From assembly GCA_019359045.1 (NCBI GenBank), contig JAHHIA010000015.1:1-64000 (forward strand): DNA of 64,000 nt. The letters run 5' to 3'. A program made the translations under genes and the position numbers. The notes beneath the pieces were generated by a model. It was not told where the DNA came from, did no database searches, and saw nothing but the letters and a program-made list of their open reading frames with translations. Source of the DNA: Scytolyngbya sp. HA4215-MV1. GTDB taxonomy: Bacteria > Cyanobacteriota > Cyanobacteriia > Leptolyngbyales > Leptolyngbyaceae. This document shows positions 1 through 8,202 of the stretch, piece by piece. Position 1 is the stretch's first letter; each line of letters opens with the position of its first letter.

Positions 1-415
1 TCAGCGGGTTGCCATCCACATCGATGTCGTTGCTCAACACTCCACTGACTGGAATCGTCAGAGGCGTGTCTTCATCGGTGCTGTAGGTGTCGCTCAGGGC
101 TACAGGCGCATCGTTGACTGGATTCACCGTAATCGCCACTGTTACCGGGTTAGAGTAAACCGTGCCATCGAAGGCTCGATAGGTGAAGGTATCGGTGCCG
201 TTGAAGTTAGCGCTGGGCGTATAGACGAAGGAGCCGTTGCTGTTGAGGGTCAAGCTGCCGTTGGAGGGTCCATTGACAAGGTTTGCCGTCAGCGGGTTGC
301 CATCCACATCGATGTCGTTGCTCAACACTCCACTGACTGGAATCGTCAGAGGCGTGTCTTCATCGGTGCTGTAGGTGTCGCTCAGGGCTACAGGCGCATC
401 GTTGACTGGATTCAC
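1..415. repeat. Tandem 288-bp repeat inside the large secreted protein gene
   Basis: Bases 1-127 recur identically at 289-415, giving a 288-bp period that equals one 96-residue cadherin-like repeat. A third, diverged unit lies further upstream in the gene (about 416-700). Identity at DNA level, including synonymous sites, points to recent duplication or gene conversion rather than ancient domain accretion. More copies probably lie beyond position 1. Confidence 0.9.
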
Positions 416-2104
416 TGTGAGGGTAACAATCGCCACATTGGAACTGACAGATCCATCAAACGCGCGGTAGGTGAAGGTATCCGTACCATAGAAATTGGCA
501 CTGGGTGTGTAGAGGAAAGTGCCATTACTGTTGAGAGTCAAAGTGCCATGGCTAGGATTAGAAACCAAAATGGCAGTCAGGAGATTGCCGTCAACATCGA
601 TGTCGTTACTGAGAATGCCCGATAGAGTGACATTGAGTGGGACATCTTCTGCCGTATTGTAGTTGTTGTCAAAGGCGATCGGGGCGTCATTGATTGGGTT
701 AACCGTGAGATTGAAGACTTGAATCGTGGTTGCAGAGCCATCATTCACCGTAACGGTAATCGTTGCAATGCCGTACTGGTTGGGATTAGGAGTCAAAATC
801 AGCGTACGGTTGGTTGCACTGCCGCCCAAAACGATATTGTTGTTCGAGATCAGATTGAGGTTAGAAGAAGTCGCTGTCAAATTCAGCAGCGCAATCGGCG
901 TGTCCAAGTCATCAATTGTAAACGCGATCGCCCCCGTGGAAGTATCTTCGTTGATTACTTGGTTTGGGATGAAACTGATGTTGGGTGCTCCATTGGTCGG
1001 AGTAATGGCAATCGATGAGGTTGCGATCGTGCTAAATGTTGTCCCATCCGTCACGGTGAAGGTGATGTCGCGAGTCGCCAGCTTCGGCTGTTGGGAAGTG
1101 TTGTTATAAACAATGCTTCGCAAGACTTTCTGGTAGTTTGTGACAGTATCCGTGCCGCCCAACCTCAATTCTCCGGTAACAGCGTTATAGCTAGTCTGGA
1201 TATTGGTGCCACTCGTATCGGCTGCCAAGCTTTCAGCTGCACCATCTTGAAGATTGGTAATCTTGACGATCGCCATCGTGAGATGGGTACTATCCACATC
1301 TGATAGGGTTAGCTGTTGACTATCCACGATCGAGACAGCACCAAACCCCTCCTTAAAACTGGCGCTGAAGCTAGTCCCATTAACATTGGCACCATTTAAG
1401 TCCAGAACAGGAGTTGCGTGGATAGCAGTACTCAGGGAATAGTTAGCAACGGTGCCCGCCGCTGCACTCACCCGAATGTAATACATGCCGGGAGTCAACG
1501 TACGATTGATCCAGTCCAGCGTCCCGCCACTATTTGCCGAAGTCTGTAACACATCTCCTGTCCCATTGAGAAGCTGGAGATCTGCGTTGCCAACCAAACT
1601 ATTCAAGGACAGGGCAATACTCCCGGCATAGTTGAGACTGACCCGATAGTAATCATTGCTATCCGTGCCACCGACAGAATCACGATAGCGACCGCTACCA
1701 TTCAACGACCCAATATTCAATGCGCTAGCCAGGGTGTTGCCTACCAAATCGGTTGGATTGGCACTCGCAGCGACACTTAACTGATAGTTGGTGTCGCTGT
1801 TATCGACCGAAAAGACCCGTATGTAGTAGGTTCCGGCATCCAGCACCTGATTAATGGTTTCTGCCAAGCTACCAGAGTTAGAAGAATCTTGAATCAGGTT
1901 GCCCTGGCTATTGAGCAACTGGACATCCGCATTCGCTCTCAGTCCTGTAATTGCCAGACTCAGACTACTACGACCGCTGAGCTGAATACGATAATAATCA
2001 TTTGTATCAGTAAATCCAACGCTTTCTATGTAAGATTGTGTACTTGTGTTTATACTGAGTGCGCGAGCAGTACTCAGGGTATTTCCGGTATAATCGACTG
2101 GCAT
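1..2104 (-). CDS. Large secreted repeat protein, N-terminal part (PPC domains plus tandem-95/cadherin-like repeats), cut by window edge
   Basis: The open frame runs from ATG at 2104, with AAGGA about 8 nt upstream, through position 1 without a stop, so about 701 codons are visible and the C-terminus is missing. Residues about 1-105 and 110-220 are two bacterial pre-peptidase C-terminal (PPC) domains, each with a DYYR start and a (T/M)YYIRV strand. A VCBS/cadherin-type module follows (about 225-355). From about residue 450 onward come repeats of the tandem-95 kind, with NDAPVA, AEDVPL or DEDTPL, SNDIDVDGN, LNSNGSFVYTP and GTDTFTYRAFDG landmarks and a 96-residue period. There is no signal peptide, which is usual for type I secretion substrates whose signal is C-terminal. 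A role as surface adhesin or exoprotein is inferred. The orphan HlyD gene at 17.2-18.6 kb could belong to its export route, but nothing links them directly. Confidence 0.85.
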   Translation of the reverse strand, partial: MPVDYTGNTLSTARALSINTSTQSYIESVGFTDTNDYYRIQLSGRSSLSLAITGLRANADVQLLNSQGNLIQDSSNSGSLAETINQVLDAGTYYIRVFSVDNSDTNYQLSVAASANPTDLVGNTLASALNIGSLNGSGRYRDSVGGTDSNDYYRVSLNYAGSIALSLNSLVGNADLQLLNGTGDVLQTSANSGGTLDWINRTLTPGMYYIRVSAAAGTVANYSLSTAIHATPVLDLNGANVNGTSFSASFKEGFGAVSIVDSQQLTLSDVDSTHLTMAIVKITNLQDGAAESLAADTSGTNIQTSYNAVTGELRLGGTDTVTNYQKVLRSIVYNNTSQQPKLATRDITFTVTDGTTFSTIATSSIAITPTNGAPNISFIPNQVINEDTSTGAIAFTIDDLDTPIALLNLTATSSNLNLISNNNIVLGGSATNRTLILTPNPNQYGIATITVTVNDGSATTIQVFNLTVNPINDAPIAFDNNYNTAEDVPLNVTLSGILSNDIDVDGNLLTAILVSNPSHGTLTLNSNGTFLYTPSANFYGTDTFTYRAFDGSVSSNVAIVTLTVNPVNDAPVALSDTYSTDEDTPLTIPVSGVLSNDIDVDGNPLTANLVNGPSNGSLTLNSNGSFVYTPSANFNGTDTFTYRAFDGTVYSNPVTVAITVNPVNDAPVALSDTYSTDEDTPLTIPVSGVLSNDIDVDGNPL

Positions 2105-2536
2105 CACAAGGTTCCTTAGCTCATGATCCGATTATGGGGCTGTTAAGCATAAGGATATATAGAACACCTCAGGGTCTTTACACAAAAATTAGGGTTCGCT
2201 TATCAAGCAATCTGCTACAAGAACGGTGAAAAGCCGATAGAACAATCACTGAGACCAAAAGAAGGGGTTGTATCCCATATCACAAATTTTTCATCAAATT
2301 CACTGCTTCTTTATCCGGATTTTTCTGAACCATCTGGGAGCAATACACTTTAATTCACTCAGCGTTGTTATGATTGCGTGGATTTCTGGTTGCGATCGCC
2401 AATTTTCTGGAGTTTCTCGAGGGATGTTTTTCCACTCCCTCATTTATCCAGTTCCCATCGTTCCAACGGGAATTTAGAGACTGCGATTGGGTGAGGACTG
2501 CTATAAAATAGAAAAAGTCTGAACCCAGCATGGGAT
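2105..2536. other. Intergenic region between the large repeat protein and tRNA-Ser
   Basis: No credible gene is present. Short open frames on both strands lack ribosome sites and family resemblance. The left end should carry the promoter and leader of the repeat protein, reading leftward; I see no convincing -35/-10 pair. Confidence 0.5.
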
Positions 2537-2621
2537 GGAGAGGTGGCAGAGTGGTCGAATGCGCTCGACTTGAAATCGAGTGAATCGAAAGATTCCGAGG
2601 GTTCGAATCCCTCCCTCTCCG
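2537..2621 (+). tRNA. tRNA-Ser (anticodon UGA)
   Basis: An 85-nt class II tRNA. Acceptor strands GGAGAGG (2537-2543) and CCTCTCC (2614-2620) pair perfectly, with discriminator G at 2621. The anticodon stem CTCGA/TCGAG encloses a 7-nt loop with TGA at 2571-2573, read as serine. A long variable arm precedes the T-arm GGTTCGAATCC. CCA is not encoded; GTTG follows. The variable arm and the discriminator G agree with tRNA-Ser identity. Confidence 0.97.
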
Positions 2622-2695
2622 TTGAATCAGAATTACCAAAACAGGGTTGATGCTGCCCAAAACATCCATACCTGTTGTCATTCAAAAAGCTTGTT

Positions 2696-3835
2696 TTATT
2701 GCAGCAATTGGCGAATCAGCTTTGCTAGACGTTCAGCACTATCGGTCATTGCCAGCGTCGCAGCTTGCTGCGCCATCGTCTGTAAGGTGTTTGAGGATTC
2801 GTCCGCATCTACTCCTGTTGGGGCTGCGATCGCCTGATGATACGATCGTAGTAACTGCAAAACTTCCGTCGTTAACCACTCTGGGGTTAAATCTACTTGT
2901 TGGCAAACGATCGCGGCTCCTGCCGTTTCAAACACCGCTGCATTATAGGTTTGGTGATCTTCAGCAGCATAGGGATAGGGAATCAAAATAGCCGGGGTAT
3001 GGGTTGCCGCCAATTCGGTTAAGGAACCAGACCCAGCTCGGCTAATGGCAAGATTGGCTCGATTCAACAATGCCGCCATATCGTCATAAAACGACAAAAC
3101 CAAATAATGCGGGTGCATCAAACTTTTGGCATCGGGATCATTCTCGCCCGTCAGATGAACCACCCAAGCACCCGCCTCTAGCCAGGCTGGGACAGCTTGG
3201 CGTACCAATCGATTGACTGCAACAGCCCCCTGGCTACCTCCCACCACCACAATGAGCGGCACTCCATCAGGAATGGGCAGTTCAAGTGGTGACGCTTTGT
3301 CTAGGTTTTGAAAAGTGTGACGCACTGGCGTGCCCACATGCACTGTTTTAACGCGAGGTAGATAACGAGCCGTTTCAGCAAACCCGATCGCAGTTGCGCT
3401 ACACCAGGGGCTAAACCAGCGGGTGACCTTACCCGGAATGGCATTGGATTCATGCAAAACAACAGGGAGTCCCAGCGATCGTGCTGCCAAAATGGCTGGA
3501 GCCGCAATATATCCCCCCGTCGTCAGAACCCCGTCAAACTTTCCTGCTTTTAACAACTGCCGGACTTTCCAAATCGCACCGATCTGCTGCCACAAAATTC
3601 GAATAGTTCCCAACCCAAACCGTTGCTGAAACCCCGCTAGTGGAATCGTGTGTAGTGGATAGTGAGCAGGTACTAACTTAGTTTCTAGCCGATCGGGAAC
3701 ACCTAACCACTCAATCTGGTAGTCGGGTAATTGTTCCGCCACCGCGATCGCCGGAAAAACATGCCCCCCTGTACCACTGGCAGCCACCAGTAACCGGACT
3801 AAGCTAGACTGAGACGAACTATGGGTAGATTTCAT
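2696..3835 (-). CDS. murG: UDP-GlcNAc:lipid I N-acetylglucosaminyltransferase MurG
   Basis: 379 codons from ATG at 3835. MurG transfers GlcNAc from UDP-GlcNAc to lipid I to make lipid II, on the cytoplasmic face of the membrane. The N-terminal nucleotide-fold loop SGTGGHVFPA (about residues 21-30) is the MurG signature, followed by an N-domain with TTGGYIAAP and HESNAIPG. The C-domain holds the UDP-GlcNAc site with GGSQGA and the SRAGSGSLTELAA segment. Length is slightly above the usual 355-365 residues because of a longer Ser-rich N-terminus and a tail. It stands apart from other mur or fts genes, as is common in cyanobacteria, between a tRNA gene and a divergently read NTF2-like gene. Confidence 0.96.
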   Translation of the reverse strand: MKSTHSSSQSSLVRLLVAASGTGGHVFPAIAVAEQLPDYQIEWLGVPDRLETKLVPAHYPLHTIPLAGFQQRFGLGTIRILWQQIGAIWKVRQLLKAGKFDGVLTTGGYIAAPAILAARSLGLPVVLHESNAIPGKVTRWFSPWCSATAIGFAETARYLPRVKTVHVGTPVRHTFQNLDKASPLELPIPDGVPLIVVVGGSQGAVAVNRLVRQAVPAWLEAGAWVVHLTGENDPDAKSLMHPHYLVLSFYDDMAALLNRANLAISRAGSGSLTELAATHTPAILIPYPYAAEDHQTYNAAVFETAGAAIVCQQVDLTPEWLTTEVLQLLRSYHQAIAAPTGVDADESSNTLQTMAQQAATLAMTDSAERLAKLIRQLLQ

Positions 3836-4001
3836 CAGGTTGCTCTCAATACCGGACGATCGCCCAATTCTCGATAAAATCGGCTAAAAATAGACAGGAG
3901 ATTGCATCGTTTCAGCCGAAGCGTTAGCCGAAGCCATTTAAGCCGAGCCTTCAAAATTCCTCCCATTCCACCTCTATACTGACCGCTATTTAGAGCTATT
4001 G

Positions 4002-4856
4002 ATGATGCGTAACCCCTTGATTTTACTGCGGAGTGCCCGCTCACTTGCCCCTATTCAAACAAAGTTGCGGCGGAGTCGCCACGCAATTCTTTTTTCTTTG
4101 ACTTTAGGATTTTTGATTTATTGGGGAGGGCTCTCACCTAAGCAGACTCAGGCAGCCAGTCCAAACACCGCCCCATCCCAACTGAAAGATGAGATCGCAC
4201 AAATTGACGCCGCTGCCAATCATAAAAACATTCAATCGGTTCTAAAATTTTACAGCCAAAATTTTACTCATTCCGATGGTCTGACTCGGCAGACATTGCA
4301 ACAGTCTCTTTCTAGTCTTTGGCAGCGCTATCCCAATCTTAAATATCGTACAGAACTGACTGACTGGAAATCGGATGGTAAAGGGCTGATTGCCGATACG
4401 GTGACTTATATTACTGGCGTGCAGACCGTTGATGGCAGAGAAATCAACTTCAGTGCCATGCTCAAATCTCGCCAACACTTTGAAGGACAAAAAATTACTC
4501 GGCAAGATATTTTGTCAGAACAAGTCCAAATGACTTCTGGCGCAAAGCCGCCCACCGTTAAGTTAACCTTGCCAGAGCAAGTGCGACCGGGACAAGAATA
4601 TTCCCTGGATGCAGTCGTACAAGAGCCGTTGGGAAATGATCTTCTCTTAGGTGCCGCGATCGAAGAACCTGTGAGAGTCGATGGCTATAACAAACCAGCT
4701 CCGGTCAATTTAGAACTCTTGACGGCAGGCGGTATTTTCAAAGTGGGTCGCGCTCCCTCGATTGCAGATAGTCGCTGGATTTCAGCCGTTTTGGTGCGGG
4801 GCGATGGCATGACCATCATCACCCGACGTTTACGCATCGTAGGCAAAAACAAATAA
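4002..4856 (+). CDS. Secreted or membrane-anchored NTF2/SnoaL-like protein
   Basis: A TTG at 3999 lies directly before ATG codons at 4002 and 4005; one of the ATGs is the likely start. Residues about 28-46 form one hydrophobic segment (FSLTLGFLIYWGG), followed by a TQAAS site that could be cleaved by signal peptidase. Residues about 60-165 look like a cone-shaped NTF2-like fold (DAAANHKNIQSVLKFYSQNFTHSDGLT). The remaining part, to about 284, is beta-rich. NTF2-like folds serve many functions and no catalytic residues can be named. It reads divergently from murG across about 160 bp. Specific role unknown. Confidence 0.75.
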   Translation: MMRNPLILLRSARSLAPIQTKLRRSRHAILFSLTLGFLIYWGGLSPKQTQAASPNTAPSQLKDEIAQIDAAANHKNIQSVLKFYSQNFTHSDGLTRQTLQQSLSSLWQRYPNLKYRTELTDWKSDGKGLIADTVTYITGVQTVDGREINFSAMLKSRQHFEGQKITRQDILSEQVQMTSGAKPPTVKLTLPEQVRPGQEYSLDAVVQEPLGNDLLLGAAIEEPVRVDGYNKPAPVNLELLTAGGIFKVGRAPSIADSRWISAVLVRGDGMTIITRRLRIVGKNK

Positions 4857-4909
4857 ACGAGGCCTTAGAGTCAAATCAAATTTGTTATATCAACATCACT
4901 ACCTCAATC

Positions 4910-5026
4910 TTTTTTTAAGCTGAAAGGGATGACAGCTTAAAAAAACAGCGTGGTTAGTCAAGCAAATTAGAACGATAGGGCAGTGAAGTCTCTCGACGCT
5001 CCTAGAAGTCTGAGATACTTCACTGC
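4910..5026. repeat. Two perfect inverted repeats in an intergenic region
   Basis: The first repeat has 13-bp arms at 4910-4922 and 4933-4945: a run of T, then AAGCTG, a 10-nt loop, CAGCTT and a run of A. The T run precedes the stem on either strand, so it is not a normal intrinsic terminator. The second has 10-bp arms GCAGTGAAGT (4980-4989) and ACTTCACTGC (5017-5026), with CTC/GAG pairing inside the loop. The 294-bp gap has no other recognisable content. Candidates are a small RNA, an mRNA-processing hairpin or remains of a small mobile repeat. Confidence 0.6.
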
Positions 5027-5150
5027 GCTCAAAATGCCAGTCAACTAAGCAGGATTGCACCAGAGCAGTGCGAATCCCTGAGAGAATGTGTTCTGAATGG
5101 GAATACTCAGACAATCACCCAGTTAGGACAAGGCTGGTGGCTTAAGGCAT

Positions 5151-5576
5151 ATGTGGCGAAGGCTCAAAAATATCTTGCTTAGCTTTAGGTCATATCCTGA
5201 TCTGAGTCCAGATCAGGAACTAAGGCGCAAAATCAATCGTGCACTGGCACACCGTCAAGCATTACCACCGAATGCCTGGTTTGAAACTTTTTGGCAAACA
5301 CGCAACATTTCCGAAGATATAGCGCTGTTTGTCTATACTCAGCTCACAACCTATTCCGGGATTTCATTTGCCAAAGTATTACCCAGCGATCGCTTAGATC
5401 AAGATCTCCACCTGACACTTGTTTGCTGGTTCAATTGGCAACTGGAATTGTGTGAAGACTTTTCTCAGCGCTTTCATGTGGATATTAGCGATCGACTGGA
5501 TTTTCACACCCTAGTCACCGTCGAGGATTTTGTAGTTTTCCTCAATCTGCAACTGGTTTCAGTGAATCGCTCCTGA
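5151..5576 (+). CDS. Conserved-looking hypothetical protein with possible ACP-like C-terminal half
   Basis: 141 codons from ATG at 5151, with AAGG just upstream. No family is recognised with certainty. The second half contains LPSDRLDQDLHL near residue 80, then a helix ending in FSQRFHVDI, then TLVTVEDFVVFL. This order resembles acyl-carrier proteins: a (D)SL motif, a helix leading to an FxVDI-like turn, then TVxDFVxxI. The phosphopantetheine serine is absent, replaced by arginine in DRL. No signal peptide or membrane segment is seen. It may be a carrier-like adaptor or simply a small helical protein; function is unknown. Confidence 0.65.
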   Translation: MWRRLKNILLSFRSYPDLSPDQELRRKINRALAHRQALPPNAWFETFWQTRNISEDIALFVYTQLTTYSGISFAKVLPSDRLDQDLHLTLVCWFNWQLELCEDFSQRFHVDISDRLDFHTLVTVEDFVVFLNLQLVSVNRS

Positions 5577-5656
5577 CGGTCATCGAACCCTCTCCAATTA
5601 TCAATTCCAATGCGATAAAAGAAGTCAGTGTCACCTTCATCTATCAATAAAGAATG

Positions 5657-5687
5657 GGGAGCATCTCTATTGTGTAGAAATGCTCCC
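5657..5687. terminator. Hairpin downstream of glnB
   Basis: Arms GGGAGCAT (5657-5664) and ATGCTCCC (5680-5687) with a 15-nt loop. On the minus strand the stem is followed by CATTCTTTATTG, only loosely U-rich. It lies between convergent genes and may help end the glnB transcript. Confidence 0.35.
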
Positions 5688-5713
5688 GGCTTCACTTAGA
5701 GATGAAACTTCAT

Positions 5714-5742
5714 AAGATTGCCACCCGCGTAGCAATCTTTTT
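5714..5742 (+). terminator. Intrinsic terminator, plus strand
   Basis: Stem AAGATTGC (5714-5721) and GCAATCTT (5732-5739) around a 10-nt loop, ending in a T5 run at 5738-5742. It probably ends transcription from the 5151-5576 gene before it enters glnB, which reads the opposite way. Confidence 0.55.
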
Positions 5743-5762
5743 CACGACCACTAGAAAATAGA

Positions 5763-6113
<351 letters not shown>

Positions 6114-6177
6114 TTATTAGTGCTGCACACTGTCAAATAGCATGACACTATCTATCATCGTCAATGAGGAAGTTTTT

Positions 6178-6191
6178 GTAGCTTTTAATAC
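6178..6191 (-). promoter_or_regulatory. Candidate NtcA-binding site upstream of glnB
   Basis: GTA, eight bases, TAC at 6178-6191 matches the NtcA consensus GTA-N8-TAC exactly. Its near edge is 77 bp from the glnB start codon. About 23-27 nt further towards the gene are weak -10 candidates TAGATA and TAGTGT (TAN3T form). NtcA activation of glnB under nitrogen limitation is established in other cyanobacteria; its use here is inferred. Confidence 0.65.
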
Positions 6192-6328
6192 GTTTCATCA
6201 TCTATGCCTGCATTCTACTAAAACGTTACCTCGTTTGGGTCGCAAGCCTGAACTGCATGGAGATGGCTTATTCAAGAAAAAGCAGTCCGCTCAACAATTT
6301 GCGGATCAATCTTTAATATTTAACGATT

Positions 6329-6369
6329 TTAACGATTTCGTAGCAAAGATTAACGATTTCGTAGCAAAG
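6329..6369. repeat. 21-bp tandem duplication at the end of the coiled-coil protein gene
   Basis: TTAACGATTTCGTAGCAAAG occurs at 6329-6348 and again at 6350-6369, with a further partial AACGATT at 6322-6328. The second copy contains the stop and last codons of the minus-strand gene ending at 6350; the first lies just after the stop. The duplication therefore copied the gene's 3' end. Confidence 0.85.
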
Positions 6370-6931
6370 GGCTAACGATCGCAAAACCCAAGCCAAAAAA
6401 GGTAACGATAATTAACATCACCACTAAGGTCAATTTCCAGCCTGCCAAATCAGACGATCTTTCTGGCTTAGGTGGGCGACGTGGACGACTTTCTTGCCCA
6501 GTCAATAACTCATCCGCGATTGGTGCGGGACGCATGGGGTCAAAAGTAAAGGGGGCGACCTGGTCTTTTGCAGCAGATCCAGCCGATCGCCGCGTCGTAT
6601 CCGTGGGTTCAGGCAGCAGATCGGGCTGAGCTGCCTCTGGCAAGGGCTCTGGCGGAGTTAACTGGAAGGATTGAGCAACCTGATGTAGACTCAAAGCTGA
6701 CTGTACAACTTTCTCAACTGCCGATCGCAACTGTTGATTTTGTTGAGCCAGCTGTTGGTTTTCTACCTTGAGCGAATCAAGCAATGCCTGAGTTGCTTGA
6801 AGCTCTGCTGCGACTTGCCGATAGAGTGAAATCGGTACGGAGGCAGAGTAGCCTCCTGATGGTGCTCCGGTTGGTCGATTTGTGGATGAACCACCCCGCA
6901 TCGGTGAATTGTTATTCAGTTTGGATGTCAT
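6350..6931 (-). CDS. Tail-anchored coiled-coil membrane protein, hypothetical
   Basis: 193 codons from ATG at 6931. The N-terminus is Ser/Gly/Pro-rich and disordered-looking. Residues about 35-85 form a coiled coil rich in Leu, Gln and Glu (YRQVAAELQATQALLDSLKVENQQLAQQ). A Pro-rich linker follows, and residues about 165-190 form a single hydrophobic segment (LTLVVMLIIVTFFGLGFAIV) close to the C-terminus. This suggests a protein anchored by its tail, with the bulk in the cytoplasm. No family is recognised. The gene reads in the same direction as glnB, about 250 bp upstream of it. Confidence 0.8.
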   Translation of the reverse strand: MTSKLNNNSPMRGGSSTNRPTGAPSGGYSASVPISLYRQVAAELQATQALLDSLKVENQQLAQQNQQLRSAVEKVVQSALSLHQVAQSFQLTPPEPLPEAAQPDLLPEPTDTTRRSAGSAAKDQVAPFTFDPMRPAPIADELLTGQESRPRRPPKPERSSDLAGWKLTLVVMLIIVTFFGLGFAIVSPLLRNR

Positions 6932-7059
6932 AGTTCAATTTACAGACCTGGGAATTCCCAAATTGACAAAACTAAGCCCCAGAATAGTCGAAGTTCGAGG
7001 AATCTAAACAAAATTCGCCAAAAAGTTTGCGAAGAATCCAAAAATCGATGGAGCATCTT

Positions 7060-7491
7060 ATGAGTCAGTCTTCTACCCAACCCAGTCCACCTTCCGAATT
7101 TGGCATTTCCGAATCAGAGACCCCCACAAAATACGGTGAACGCCTGATCACTGAAGGGCATCTCATCACGTTTCCCAACCCTCGAATTGGACGACGTTAC
7201 ACCATTCATATCAGCCTGCCGGAATTTACCTGTAAATGTCCGTTCTCAGGATATCCAGACTTTGCCACTATTGACGTCAGTTATGTGCCTGACCAAAAAG
7301 TCGTCGAGTTGAAGGCGCTTAAGCTCTACATCAATAGCTATCGAGATCGCTACATCTCTCACGAAGAGTCTGTGAACCAAATTTTGGATGATTTCGTCAC
7401 CGCCTGTGAGCCGTTAGAAGTCACCATCAAAGGTGATTTTACGCCACGAGGCAATGTACATACTGTGATCGAGGTTTTTCATCAAAAATAG
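7060..7491 (+). CDS. queF: NADPH-dependent 7-cyano-7-deazaguanine (preQ0) reductase QueF
   Basis: QueF reduces preQ0 to preQ1 for queuosine in tRNA. Start chosen at ATG 7060 because GGAG lies 6 nt upstream; TTG 7027 and ATG 7048 are also in frame. That gives 143 residues, the short unimodular QueF type. The nucleophilic cysteine is in TCKCPFSGYPDFA (Cys60, with Asp67 as proton donor). The QueF motif ELKALKLYINSYRDR (about residues 83-97) is intact, as is the HEESVNQILDD segment. No other queuosine genes are nearby, and I do not see a preQ1 riboswitch upstream. Confidence 0.96.
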   Translation: MSQSSTQPSPPSEFGISESETPTKYGERLITEGHLITFPNPRIGRRYTIHISLPEFTCKCPFSGYPDFATIDVSYVPDQKVVELKALKLYINSYRDRYISHEESVNQILDDFVTACEPLEVTIKGDFTPRGNVHTVIEVFHQK

Positions 7492-7549
7492 GTGCTTTCA
7501 GCTAGCAAAGATACAACCCGTCGTGATCCCTCTTGCCAAAGCGAGTCGT

Positions 7550-7583
7550 TCGTCAAAGATTAGTTGACGAGGAATCGAATTCC
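7550..7583 (+). terminator. Tandem small hairpins after queF
   Basis: TCGTCAA/TTGACGA (7550-7556 and 7564-7570) is followed immediately by GGAAT/ATTCC (7571-7583). There is no direct T run, so termination is only a possibility; an mRNA 3'-end stabilising structure is an alternative. Confidence 0.35.
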
Positions 7584-7737
7584 CAGGATTTTGACTAAAT
7601 TAAATTTTTAAGTCTTCGCTCTACCAAAGTTTTCCTGGCGGAACCCTATCTCCCTGAAAAATCCCTTGCGAACAAATTGTTAACATTTTTGAAGATTCCC
7701 GTTAGTCCTTTAAAAAAATTAACAATACTTTTGTCAT

Positions 7738-7753
7738 ATTGCAGCGCTGCAAT
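7738..7753. promoter_or_regulatory. Perfect 16-bp palindrome
   Basis: ATTGCAGCGCTGCAAT is fully self-complementary. It lies 250 bp after queF and 450 bp before the TPR gene, and could be an operator for a dimeric regulator. No known consensus is recognised. Confidence 0.4.
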
Positions 7754-8202
7754 CAGGAAACCCTTGTGCGGTGAAATCGGGGTGAAGATTACTTTCCAGT
7801 GGGGGCTTCACTCCAACCTTCAGCGCAACACTGAAGCTGGCATTTTTTCCCCTTACGAATGTTCTATATTTTTCACAGGCGTTTTGCAAAAAAAAATTGA
7901 GCATTTGGAACCTCTCAAAACATTAAGCCCTCTACAAGATTTTTGTCTGACCCTGACTTTGACAAGATTTTTGCCCGACAATTGAAGGGATGACAGAATG
8001 TTCTGCAAAAATGAAACCATTCTGTATCCATGTAAGCGTTTAGACCCATGACTCAGAGTGGTTTAGGCATGACTTATATTTTCATGGCTCTCAGTCAAGT
8101 GGCTTGGGTGCATCCGGGTTTCCTGACCTATCTGAAACAACGTGAAAAGGTTTATATACACCGGACAATTCGGTTGCTCCAATGCCGCAAAACTTTTAAG
8201 GA

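Larger units (their letters stand above)
7492..8202. other. 711-bp intergenic region with several palindromes
   Basis: No convincing gene. It contains two small adjacent hairpins after queF (7550-7583), a perfect 16-bp palindrome ATTGCAGCGCTGCAAT at 7738-7753, and a hairpin CTTCAG/CTGAAG at 7818-7836 followed six bases later by T6. A weak GC stem (GCCGC/GCGGC, before a T-rich run) overlaps the start of the next gene at about 8183-8220. The density of symmetry suggests an operator, an untranslated RNA or both. Confidence 0.5.

Noticed and set aside
719-1303. Plus-strand open frames opposite the large repeat gene
   Set aside because: They are antisense shadows of a long minus-strand gene with clear domain content; no ribosome sites or family match.
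2355-2681. Minus-strand frames over the tRNA-Ser region
   Set aside because: They run through the tRNA gene and have no coding character.
4910-4945. Intrinsic terminator at the T-run/A-run stem
   Set aside because: The T run precedes and the A run follows the stem on both strands, the reverse of what termination needs; kept only as an inverted repeat.
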